Source of the DNA: RPQK01 sp041946865
GTDB lineage: Bacteria; Acidobacteriota; UBA6911; RPQK01
NCBI GenBank assembly: GCA_041946865.1
Contig: JBHGBF010000288.1
Coordinates: forward strand, 1 to 6,544
DNA: 6,544 nucleotides
Reading direction: 5' to 3'
Shown here one piece after another: positions 1 through 6,440 of this stretch (positions are counted from its first letter, which is position 1; every line of letters starts with the position of its first letter). Made by a program: the position numbers and the translations under genes. The notes under the pieces are model-generated. The model was given only the letters and a program-made list of their open reading frames with translations. It was not told the DNA's origin and did no database searches.

Positions 1-1497
1 ATCGAATTCGACTACTGCTGCGTCCATGCCGCCTTTGCCCTGCGCGACGAGGGTTACACCTCGATCATGGTGAACTGCAACCCGGAGACGGTTTCGACCG
101 ACTACGACACCTCAGACAAGCTGTACTTCGAGCCGCTCACCATCGAGGACGTGCTGGCCATCTACGAAAAGGAGAAACCGGAGGGAGTCATTGTCCAGTT
201 CGGCGGGCAGACCCCTCTGAATCTGGCGGCAGACCTGGCCGCGGCCGGCGTCAAGATCCTCGGCACCAGCCCCGAGATGATCGATCTGGCCGAAGATCGG
301 GACCGGTTCCGCCAGATCATGCGCGACCTCGGCATTCCACAGCCGGATTCCGGCATGGCTGCCAATCTCGAGGAGGCCTTGGCAATTGCCGAACAGATCG
401 GCTATCCGCTGATCGTCCGGCCCTCCTACGTGCTGGGCGGGCGCGGCATGGAGATCGTACATGACGAAGAGATGCTGCGCGAGTATGTGACGGCAGCCGT
501 GGAAATTTCACCGACCCGGCCGATCCTGATCGAGCAGTTCCTGGAAAACGCGATCGAAGCCGAAGCCGACGCCATCGCCGACGGCACCGACGCATTCGTC
601 CCGGCCGTCATGGAGCATATCGAGCCGGCCGGAGTTCACTCCGGCGACTCGGCTTGCGTGATTCCGCCGGTCACCATTCCGCAGCGTCATGTCGACACCA
701 TCATCGAGTACACGAAGCTGATCGCCGTAAAATTCAATGTCGTCGGGCTGATGAATATCCAGTATGCCATCGCCGGCGATGTGGTTTACATTCTGGAGGC
801 CAATCCGAGAGCCAGCCGAACGGTTCCGCTGGTCAGCAAGGTCTGCAACATTCCTATGGCGCGGCTGGGCACGCAGGTCATGCTCGGCCGGCGCATCGCC
901 GAACTGAAGCTCGAGAATCGCCCGATCCGGCACTACGGAGTCAAGGAGCCGGTGTTCCCCTTTAACATGTTTCCGGAAGTCGACCCGGTGCTCGGACCCG
1001 AGATGCGTTCCACCGGTGAGGTGCTCGGAATGGCGGGCAATCCCGGGCTGGCCTACTGGAAGGCCAAAGATGCGGCCAGGCAGTGTCTCCCGCTGGAAGG
1101 CTCCGTGCTCATCACCGTCGCGCCTCCGGATCGTCCCGGCGCCTTCGAGGCGGCAAGGCGCTTTGCGGCCCTCGGCTTTACCGTTTATGCCACCAAAGGC
1201 ACCCGGGCGTATCTGGCCAGGCATGGCGTGAAGTCCAAGCCGATCCTGAAAATGCACGAGGGGAGACCCAATATTGCCGATGCCATCAAGAACGGCGAGC
1301 TGCAGCTCGTGGTGAATACACCTGCGGGCAAGATGAGCGCCCATGACGATTCCTACATCAGAAAGGCGGCGATCAAGTACAAGGTCCCCTACCTGGCGAC
1401 CACGGCTGCGGCCATCGCTGCCGCCAACGGCATTGCCGCGCAACGGGAAGGCCGCGGCGGCGTCAAAAGCCTGCAGGATTATCATGCCGAGATTTAG
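1..1497 (+). CDS. carB: Carbamoyl-phosphate synthase large subunit, C-terminal half (5' end outside window)
   Basis: The reading frame is open from base 1 and ends at TAG 1495-1497, leaving 498 codons of a protein that is normally about 1,070 residues. CarB uses ammonia from CarA-bound glutamine, bicarbonate and two ATP to make carbamoyl phosphate for pyrimidine and arginine synthesis in the cytosol. Visible here is the second ATP-grasp half, which phosphorylates carbamate. It begins near the conserved IEFDYCCVHA and continues with MVNCNPETVSTDYDTSD (from 67), FGGQTPLNLA (about 199-228), the glycine-rich ATP loop RPSYVLGGRGM (about 418-450), HSGDSAC, and the metal-binding ILEANPRASRT (790-822). 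From about 1099 follows the C-terminal MGS-like allosteric domain, with the phosphate-binding-type segment YATKGT and later the HEGRPNIADAIKNGE segment; in enterobacterial CarB this domain binds UMP and ornithine. No frameshift or lost active-site residue is seen. The identification is very secure. Internal ATG codons such as 67 are not starts. Confidence 0.97.
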   Translation: MEFDYCCVHAAFALRDEGYTSIMVNCNPETVSTDYDTSDKLYFEPLTIEDVLAIYEKEKPEGVIVQFGGQTPLNLAADLAAAGVKILGTSPEMIDLAEDRDRFRQIMRDLGIPQPDSGMAANLEEALAIAEQIGYPLIVRPSYVLGGRGMEIVHDEEMLREYVTAAVEISPTRPILIEQFLENAIEAEADAIADGTDAFVPAVMEHIEPAGVHSGDSACVIPPVTIPQRHVDTIIEYTKLIAVKFNVVGLMNIQYAIAGDVVYILEANPRASRTVPLVSKVCNIPMARLGTQVMLGRRIAELKLENRPIRHYGVKEPVFPFNMFPEVDPVLGPEMRSTGEVLGMAGNPGLAYWKAKDAARQCLPLEGSVLITVAPPDRPGAFEAARRFAALGFTVYATKGTRAYLARHGVKSKPILKMHEGRPNIADAIKNGELQLVVNTPAGKMSAHDDSYIRKAAIKYKVPYLATTAAAIAAANGIAAQREGRGGVKSLQDYHAEI

Positions 1498-1499
1498 TC

Positions 1500-1606
1500 G
1501 ACCCCCAGTCGTCAACTGAAAGCAGACGGCAGACGACTGAGAGCGGACGACCGACAGGGTGGCGACAACGCCTCAGTCGTCAGTCGTCCCGTTGTCACCC
1601 GTCGGC
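1500..1606. repeat. Intergenic repeat cluster with CAGTCGTC words and stem-loops
   Basis: The 150-base gap between carB and the DUF1846 gene is unusually patterned. The word CAGTCGTC occurs at 1506-1513, 1574-1581 and 1581-1588, and its inverse GACGACTG at 1532-1539. The two right-hand copies form a tandem 7-base repeat. Copy 1506-1513 can pair perfectly (8 bp) with 1532-1539, and 1532-1540 can instead pair over 9 bp with 1573-1581 or 1580-1588. A separate bulged stem of 4+5+6 bp joins 1552-1570 to 1590-1604 (CGAC, GGGTG, ACAACG against CGTTGT, CACCC, GTCG) and displays the tandem repeat in its loop. No run of T follows, so this is not a standard intrinsic terminator. It may be a member of a dispersed intergenic repeat family or a leader structure for the downstream gene; the window alone cannot decide. 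Confidence 0.6.
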
Positions 1607-1635
1607 GTTATCTTCCCTCACAAGATCGGGAAACA

Positions 1636-1642
1636 GGGGAGG
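1636..1642 (+). promoter_or_regulatory. Ribosome binding site of the DUF1846 gene
   Basis: The purine-rich GGGGAGG lies 5 bases before the GTG at 1648. This supports GTG as the start, and the encoded N-terminus (GFDNEKYL, then EQTRAI) aligns with where this family usually begins. Confidence 0.7.
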
Positions 1643-1647
1643 CGGGA

Positions 1648-3165
1648 GTGAATCAGCTGGGTTTCGACAACGAGAAGTATCTGCAGGAGCAGACCCGCGC
1701 CATCCAGGAGCGGATGGAGCGTTTCGGGCGAAAACTGTATCTCGAATTCGGCGGCAAGCTCATCTATGACTACCACGCCGCTCGTGTCCTCCCGGGGTTT
1801 GATCCGAATATCAAGATCCGCTTGTTGCAGCAGGTCAAGGACCAGGCGGAGATCATCCTTTGCATTTACGCGGGGGACATCGAGCGCAAGAAGATCCGGG
1901 CAGACTTCGGCATCACTTACGACTCGGATGCCCTGAAGCTGATTGACGACTTGCGGGAATGGGGACTGGACGTGTGCGCGGTCGTTATCACCCGCTACGA
2001 GGGCCAGCCTTCGGCCGCGCTTTTCAAGAACAAACTCGAGCGCAGAGGCGTGTGCGTGCATACGCACCGCGCGACTCGGGGCTACCCGACCGATATCGAC
2101 CTGATCGTCAGCGAGCAGGGGTACGGAGCGAACTCCTTCATCGAAACACACAAACCGCTGGTGGTGGTGACGGGTCCGGGCCCGGGGAGCGGGAAGCTCG
2201 CCACTTGCCTTTCGCAGCTTTACGCGGAACATAGACGAGGGATTCACGCAGGGTATGCCAAGTTCGAGACCTTCCCGATCTGGAACCTTCCGCTTAAGCA
2301 CCCGGTGAATGTCGCTTACGAAGCCGCGACCGCGGACCTTGCCGACGTGAACTTGATCGACCCGTTTCACCTGGAAGCTTACGGGGAGACAGCGGTGAAC
2401 TACAACCGGGACATTCAAGCCTACCCCCTCCTGACCCGGATCCTCGGCCGCATTGCCGGAGGAACGTCGCCCTACAAATCGCCGACCGACATGGGGGTTA
2501 ACCGGGCAGGCTTCGGGATTGCGGATGATTCAGCCGTCCGACAGGCGGCCACCCAGGAAGTGATTCGCCGCTACTTTCGCTACACCTGTGAATACGCGGT
2601 TGGACTGGCCCCCAAGGAGACCGTCCAGCGGGCCGAGCTTCTCATGGAAGAGCTGGAGGTCAGCGCCGGCGACCGCCCGGTCGTGGAGCCGGCCCGGCGC
2701 GCGGCCGCCGAGGCCGAGGCAAAACGAAACGGAAAGGGGAACGAGGGGATTTTCTGCGGCGCCGCGTTGGCGCTCGCCGACGGGCGCGTGGTTACCGGCA
2801 AGAATTCGCCCCTTCTGCACGCTTCCTCGAGCCTGCTTCTGAACGCTCTCAAGACCCTGGCCGATATTCCCGATCGGATCGCGCTGCTCGCGCCCAGCAT
2901 TATCGATTCGATCACAAGTTTGAAGAAGCACCTGGGCACGACGTCAGCCAGCCTCGACGTCGAGGAAACCCTGATCGCACTCGGCATCAGCGCCACGCAG
3001 AACCCGGTAGCCCAGCTGGCGATGGAAAAGCTCGGAGATCTGCGGGGCTGCGAGATGCATCTGACGCACATGCCGACGCCGGGAGATGACGCCGGGCTGC
3101 GCCGCTTGGGGCTCAACTTGACCAGCGACCCGAACTTCGCGACCAAAAGCCTGTTTATTGCGTAG
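1648..3165 (+). CDS. DUF1846 (UPF0371) family protein
   Basis: This complete 505-codon gene starts at GTG with a strong ribosome binding site and ends at TAG 3163-3165. The length fits the DUF1846 family (about 490-505 residues). Family-typical segments as I recall them are all present: GFDNEKYL (5-12), KLYLEFGGKL with DYHAARVLPGFDPN (29-54), ITRYEGQPSAA, GYPTDIDLIVS, the nucleotide-loop-like TGPGPGSGKLATCLSQ (175-190), GYAKFETFPIWNLPLKHPVN (202-221), YEAATADL, and DPFHLEAYGETAVNYNRD (238-255). The N-terminal two thirds is the highly conserved part; the C-terminal third (about 335-505) is more variable and matches the separate C-terminal domain of the family. There is no signal peptide or membrane span, so it should be cytosolic. 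The biochemical role of the family is not settled to my knowledge. The GPGPGSGK loop suggests phosphate or nucleotide binding, but it is not a classical P-loop and I make no enzyme claim. It stands alone on this strand after carB. Confidence 0.93.
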   Translation: MNQLGFDNEKYLQEQTRAIQERMERFGRKLYLEFGGKLIYDYHAARVLPGFDPNIKIRLLQQVKDQAEIILCIYAGDIERKKIRADFGITYDSDALKLIDDLREWGLDVCAVVITRYEGQPSAALFKNKLERRGVCVHTHRATRGYPTDIDLIVSEQGYGANSFIETHKPLVVVTGPGPGSGKLATCLSQLYAEHRRGIHAGYAKFETFPIWNLPLKHPVNVAYEAATADLADVNLIDPFHLEAYGETAVNYNRDIQAYPLLTRILGRIAGGTSPYKSPTDMGVNRAGFGIADDSAVRQAATQEVIRRYFRYTCEYAVGLAPKETVQRAELLMEELEVSAGDRPVVEPARRAAAEAEAKRNGKGNEGIFCGAALALADGRVVTGKNSPLLHASSSLLLNALKTLADIPDRIALLAPSIIDSITSLKKHLGTTSASLDVEETLIALGISATQNPVAQLAMEKLGDLRGCEMHLTHMPTPGDDAGLRRLGLNLTSDPNFATKSLFIA

Positions 3166-3170
3166 TTGAC

Positions 3171-3184
3171 CCCGTTACAACGGG
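3171..3184. terminator. Short palindrome between convergent genes
   Basis: CCCGTT and AACGGG flank two bases and form a compact inverted repeat in the gap between the DUF1846 stop (3165) and the end of the oppositely oriented broken gene, whose TAA (3175-3177) lies inside the palindrome. Its place suits a two-way transcription stop. However, the loop is very tight and no T-run follows on either strand, so the terminator reading is weak. Confidence 0.3.
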
Positions 3185-3700
3185 CATGGGCCGTAGGTGG
3201 ACTGGCTCGAAACCAGCTCCTCGGTCTGCACGTCAACCACGTAGATCCATATCGAGCAAAATCGTTTGCTCCATAAACCACAGCCAGGCCCAGGTTCTCG
3301 TCCGAGACGATCCCAGGGCTGCGCCGCTGGTGTTTCCGAAATTGACGGGAAAGACCGCGTACGATTGTCCGTCGTCGGGGCTGGTGACAACCCCGCCGTG
3401 CCTGGTCAGGACCACTTTCCGGGTGCCCAATGAGGCTTCGGTCAGGATCCGGTCAGGAAATGAAAAAGGCACTTTGCCGGGAATACTCAGGCCGCGCGGC
3501 AGGCTGAACGTCAGCCACGGGCGATCGGGGCCTGGATCGGGAAGCCCTTTCGGGTCGGTGTCGGTGAAGGCGTTGAGGGCCAGAATCACGAACGGTGTCT
3601 CGGTCTGGGCCTGGACGAAGAGCGTTCTCAGCCTGGATTCGCCCACAAAGCGCTCCGCGCCGCAGACTGCCGCTGCGTTTCCCGACGTTATTGACAGCAC
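3175..3700 (-). pseudogene. Broken hypothetical gene, about 175 codons with two apparent single-base losses
   Basis: Three successive - strand frames each look like protein in turn. The first, from GTG 3700, reads through LFVQAQTETPFVILALNAF, KVPFSFPDRIL, and VFPVNFGNTSG to about 3320. The second carries IVSDENLGLAVVYGANDFA (about 3311-3250). The third carries IYVVDVQTEELVSSQS from about 3252 and ends at TAA 3175-3177, with third codon positions that are almost all G or C. Each change of frame is a shift of -1, as expected from the loss of one base near 3315 and one near 3250. Left unrepaired, the first frame runs into TGA at 3233. The N-terminus also looks incomplete: there is no ribosome binding site before GTG 3700, no signal peptide, and no other start in the open frame behind it, which begins inside the permease gene. 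I do not recognise the family; the alternating, strand-rich sequence suggests a small beta-rich exported domain. It follows the permease stop by 34 bases and may be the last gene of that operon. Decay and assembly error are both possible. Confidence 0.55.
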
Positions 3701-3734
3701 TCTTGTGTCAGGCGGGGCTCGGGAGATGGGCGGG

Positions 3735-5384
3735 TCACCCCCGGTATTGCAGTGATCCCAAGCGCCGCCGGATGCGGACCTTAAGCACTCTTTCCATGAG
3801 TAAAGTCAGCAGCACCAGCGCCAACAGCAGCGCTCCGGTCAGGATCGGGCTGGGATAGACCAGAACGAAGACGCCCGAAAGCAGGCCGAGCGTCAGGATC
3901 GGCATCATCATCATAATCAGGATCATGCGCGCCGAGCGTTCCCCCTTTTTGACCGGCCTTGAGAACGGCACTTCCGGGGCCACGAAGACCGAAAGCTGCA
4001 GAACCAGGTGGGCCAGCAGGGCGAGGACCACGAGCTGAACGGCGGCATGCCACAACGCCGCGTAAAAGTAGCAGAACAGGATCCCGATCAGCAAAAGATA
4101 GGGCAGCAGGAAGTAGACCACCACGAAGTTCTTGGCCGCGAGCACCAGCCGGTCACGCTCGAGCGGAGACGCGAAAAAAATCCAGGACGCCTGATAGTGA
4201 TCGCTGCTCCCCAGGTTGGTCTGGAGCATGAGCGGGAACAGCACGCCTCCCAGATAGACCAGCGCCGAAGTGCCGAATCCCTTCATGCCGGCGAGGAAGG
4301 GATCCGGAATCGGCCCCGAGGAGAGTGCCAAAAAAACGTAAAAGACGGTCAGCGGAAGGATGCTCAGCACCGAAAGCCGGAACTTCTGGTCGTAGCGAAA
4401 CTGGCTGCGAATCAGCAGCGCCACCGCCCTCGGTTCGCCGGCCCGGAACAAAAAGCCGATTGAGCGCGTCCGGATTGATTCCCGCCCGGCAACCACTTCC
4501 TCCGTCCGGGCGCGCAACGCTCCCAGTCGCCGCGAGTAATCCAGCGAAAGGTTGCCGACTGCGTACCCGAGAAGAAGGCCGATCACGACGAGGGAAGCCA
4601 GCGCCGGCGCCAAAGTCGTCACCTGGACTTCCCCCAGGCCCAGCCGCAGATAACTCGCGTACCAGGCAGGGGGAAACAGGAGAAGCCAGGGACGTTCCTC
4701 CGGAGTCAGCCCGGCCTCCAGGCTGCCGGTCTCAAAAATCCTCGGCAGGAACGCGTAGCTTCCGAAAACGACGAACGAGGTCACCAGTTGCACGTACGAA
4801 AGCGCGCGCCGCAGCCGGTTGGGATGGAAGCACGAGAGCATCGCGGCGTAGAGAACAATCATGAACAGAGCCGCCGACGCCGCGGCGGTGAAGAAAGCCG
4901 CAAACGCCGCCAGCCCGAGAAGCGGCCTGAAACCGAGGGTGAAAAAGTAGGCGCCGATCGGCAAGACCGCCATCGCCGCGGTCATCACGCCGACGTAGAA
5001 GAAGACATTCGTAAGCCGGGAGACGAAGAAAGTGCGCGACGACACGGGCCGATAGCCGAGAATCTCGTAGTCATCCGGCGACACCACCACGGAGTTGTAC
5101 TCGACCAGAACCACAGAGCCGATCATGAACATGATGTAAGCCGACAGCACCGTCGAGGTCAGGAAGACGTTCTTGTTGATGAGGGCAAAGCCGGCCAGGA
5201 AGATGCCCGTGAAAACGTAGAAGATGACCAGGGAAACCAGGTGGCTGGAAGGTTTTCCTCTGTCCTCCTGGCCCAGCACGCCGCTCATGGCGCCGACCCG
5301 GAAGTCGAGTTTGAGCGAGATGACGCTCAAGGCCCGCCACTGCACATAGTCGATATCCAGGCGGTCAAACAGCCGGCGCAGCAT
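3735..5384 (-). CDS. ABC exporter permease, about 12 membrane spans
   Basis: This 549-codon gene begins at ATG 5384, whose A is the last base of the TGA of the ATPase gene (TGATG overlap), indicating translational coupling. It ends at TGA 3735-3737. Hydrophobic stretches lie near residues 48-70, 74-97, 125-148, 150-185, 195-215, 258-278, 337-356, 370-390, 416-445, 448-470, 485-510 and 511-531. They are separated by one large polar loop at about 280-335 (rich in Arg and Glu), so the protein looks like two six-span halves. Each half has a soluble link of the type seen in ABC-2-like exporters: PDDYEILGYRPVSSRTFFVS (104-123) and ASPLERDRLVLAAKN (405-419). No solute-binding protein lies nearby, which together with the fused-length permease points to export and not uptake. 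The substrate cannot be read from the sequence. The C-terminus ends in a basic tail (RIRRRL). Permease function is secure; assignment to a named Pfam family is not. Confidence 0.85.
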   Translation of the reverse strand: MLRRLFDRLDIDYVQWRALSVISLKLDFRVGAMSGVLGQEDRGKPSSHLVSLVIFYVFTGIFLAGFALINKNVFLTSTVLSAYIMFMIGSVVLVEYNSVVVSPDDYEILGYRPVSSRTFFVSRLTNVFFYVGVMTAAMAVLPIGAYFFTLGFRPLLGLAAFAAFFTAAASAALFMIVLYAAMLSCFHPNRLRRALSYVQLVTSFVVFGSYAFLPRIFETGSLEAGLTPEERPWLLLFPPAWYASYLRLGLGEVQVTTLAPALASLVVIGLLLGYAVGNLSLDYSRRLGALRARTEEVVAGRESIRTRSIGFLFRAGEPRAVALLIRSQFRYDQKFRLSVLSILPLTVFYVFLALSSGPIPDPFLAGMKGFGTSALVYLGGVLFPLMLQTNLGSSDHYQASWIFFASPLERDRLVLAAKNFVVVYFLLPYLLLIGILFCYFYAALWHAAVQLVVLALLAHLVLQLSVFVAPEVPFSRPVKKGERSARMILIMMMMPILTLGLLSGVFVLVYPSPILTGALLLALVLLTLLMERVLKVRIRRRLGSLQYRG

Positions 5385-6160
5385 CAGGCTTTTTCCAGTG
5401 CCGCCAGAAACTCAGCGGTCGATTCCGCGGCGTCCTGCACCCCGGTCAACTGCCCGAAAGCCTCTTCCAGAGTGGATGCACCGGCAGTTTGAATGATCTC
5501 CTGCGGTGTACCTTCGACAATCTTGCGGCCCTCGTTGATGATGGCTATCCGGGTACAAACTCTTTCCACGACATCCAGGATGTGCGAGCAGAAAAAGACG
5601 GCCTTTCCCTGCGTCGCCATCTGCTTGAGCAGCGCCTTCACCAGCATGGCGGCGTTCGCGTCAAGGCCGTTCAGAGGCTCATCAAGAAAAAGAACCTCGG
5701 GTTTCGTAATAAGAGCCGCAGACAGCGCGACTTTCTGCTTCATGCCTTTGGAGAACTCGGTCATCCGCTGAGCACGGTTCTCCAACAGATGAAACAGGCC
5801 CAGCAGTTCGTCAATCCGAGTAGCGGCAACCCGGGGAGGAATATGATGGAGGCAGGCCACCAGCTCCAGGTACTCAGCAGGGCTGAGGTTTTCGTATAAC
5901 GCCCCATTTTCCGGAAGATACCCCAGCCGCTTCTTCACTTCCAGGGGCTCGCCGGCCACATCAAAACCTGCCACCCGAGCCGTACCGCGGGTCGGCTCGA
6001 GCAGCCCGGTCAGGATTTTCACGGTGGTCGATTTCCCCGCGCCATTCGGTCCCAGGAAGCCGAAGATCTCTCCAGGCCGGATGTCGAGATTCAAGTCCCA
6101 CAGAGCGACCTTTCCGCCGAAAAGCCTGGTCAGCCCGCGCGTCTGGATCATTGGGGACAT
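5384..6160 (-). CDS. ABC exporter ATP-binding protein
   Basis: The gene encodes 258 residues from ATG 6160, or 255 from ATG 6151; the second gives the usual family start (MIQTRGLTRLFG). Neither has a convincing ribosome binding site. All nucleotide-binding elements of an ABC ATPase are visible, numbered from ATG 6160: Walker A GPNGAGKST (37-45), a Q-loop position occupied by Glu in YLPE (81-84), the signature FSKGMKQK (136-143), Walker B VLFLDEP with catalytic Glu161, D-loop NGLDAN (164-169), and H-loop His193 in FCSHI. YLPE in place of Gln and a KGMKQ signature are common in the CcmA/NatA-like group that pairs with ABC-2-type exporters. The protein should act at the inner face of the membrane, driving the permease encoded immediately downstream. 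The same frame stays open back to the window edge, but those extra 128 codons are compositionally odd, cross a hairpin cluster and two other genes, and are not coding. Confidence 0.92.
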   Translation of the reverse strand: MSPMIQTRGLTRLFGGKVALWDLNLDIRPGEIFGFLGPNGAGKSTTVKILTGLLEPTRGTARVAGFDVAGEPLEVKKRLGYLPENGALYENLSPAEYLELVACLHHIPPRVAATRIDELLGLFHLLENRAQRMTEFSKGMKQKVALSAALITKPEVLFLDEPLNGLDANAAMLVKALLKQMATQGKAVFFCSHILDVVERVCTRIAIINEGRKIVEGTPQEIIQTAGASTLEEAFGQLTGVQDAAESTAEFLAALEKA

Positions 6161-6164
6161 TATA
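6159..6164 (-). promoter_or_regulatory. Possible -10 box (TATAAT) just before the ATPase gene
   Basis: A perfect TATAAT lies in an otherwise GC-rich stretch, 7 bases before ATG 6151 and overlapping ATG 6160. If it is a -10 element, transcription would begin at or next to ATG 6151 and give a leaderless message, which would also explain the missing ribosome binding site. I see no good -35 hexamer at 16-18 bases upstream, so this is tentative. Confidence 0.3.
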
Positions 6165-6194
6165 CCCGGCGGCAAGGAACCACCTGGAGACGCG

Positions 6195-6325
6195 TTACAG
6201 GGCCCCGCACGGTTGCGGAGCCCTGTGCCTCCAGCCCCACCGGCGCCGCCTCGGCCGCGCGCTCCTGTGCGGCAACGCGCGGACCAAAGCAACAGAGCCG
6301 CACTCGGTTGCGGGGCCGAAGGCTC
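6195..6325 (-). promoter_or_regulatory. Structured spacer with three stem-loops, two of them similar
   Basis: The 163 bases between the small membrane gene and the ATPase gene hold no reading frame of their own but three strong inverted repeats. The first, just after the small gene's stop, pairs 6298-6302 with 6309-6313 (CCGCA against TGCGG) and has GAGCC and GGCTC outside it. The second pairs 6253-6261 with 6276-6285 (seven unbroken pairs of CCGCGCG with CGCGCGG plus two more after a bulge). The third pairs 6197-6203 with 6220-6226 (ACAGGGC against GCCCTGT) around an inner CGCA and TGCG. Read on the - strand, hairpins one and three share the core CCGCAACCG, then TGCGG, then a C-rich CTG end, so they look like copies of one element. 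They may end or attenuate the upstream transcript, protect RNA ends, or be an interspersed palindromic repeat. Confidence 0.5.
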
Positions 6326-6431
6326 AGTTCTTCTTCCGTTTATCGATGAGCACGCCCAAAGCGAGAGTCGCGGCCAGGAGGATGACGGTTCCGGCGCCAG
6401 CAGCCAAATCACGAAGAACGCTCCATTCCAT
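6324..6431 (-). CDS. Small single-span membrane protein, 35 residues
   Basis: ATG 6429-6431 opens a 35-codon frame ending at TGA 6324-6326. It begins MEWSVLRDLAAGAG, continues with about 18 hydrophobic residues (TVILLAATLALGVLI, about 15-29) and ends with the strongly basic DKRKKN. That is the build of a one-helix inner-membrane protein with the C-terminus on the cytoplasmic side by the positive-inside rule. A purine-rich GAGG (6444-6447) lies 12 bases upstream, inside the last codons of the preceding gene, and the ATG is only 9 bases after that gene's TAA. A stop in the same frame directly upstream makes this ATG the only possible start. Tight spacing, hydrophobic pattern and charge placement support a real gene, although it is too short for standard gene callers. 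Function is unknown; the layout recalls small accessory subunits of membrane complexes such as the CcmD or CcoQ type, but I see no specific match. Confidence 0.6.
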   Translation of the reverse strand: MEWSVLRDLAAGAGTVILLAATLALGVLIDKRKKN

Positions 6432-6440
6432 GATCGAATC

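Noticed and set aside
508..1515. Long - strand frame (335 codons) opposite carB
   Set aside because: It is the antisense shadow of a highly conserved GC-rich gene; its composition follows the reverse complement of carB codons and no family is recognisable.
1500..1606. CRISPR array
   Set aside because: The repeated words are only 7-9 bases long, two of them overlap by one base, and there are no regular spacers.
1618..2418. Long - strand frame (266 codons) opposite the DUF1846 gene
   Set aside because: It lies fully antisense to conserved family motifs and has no family features of its own.
2580..3281. - strand frame of 233 codons starting in the broken gene and running under the DUF1846 gene
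   Set aside because: Only its first dozen or so codons look like protein, and they belong to the middle part of the broken gene. The rest is antisense to a conserved gene.
4788..5492. Long + strand frame (234 codons) opposite the permease
   Set aside because: It is very rich in charged residues (His, Arg, Glu, Gln), the typical product of reading a hydrophobic membrane gene backwards, and has no motif.
6298..6313. Intrinsic terminator after the small membrane gene
   Set aside because: The stem is only about 5 bp in its simplest form and the following - strand bases (CTCTGTTGCTTTGG) lack a real T-run, so I kept it as part of the structured spacer.
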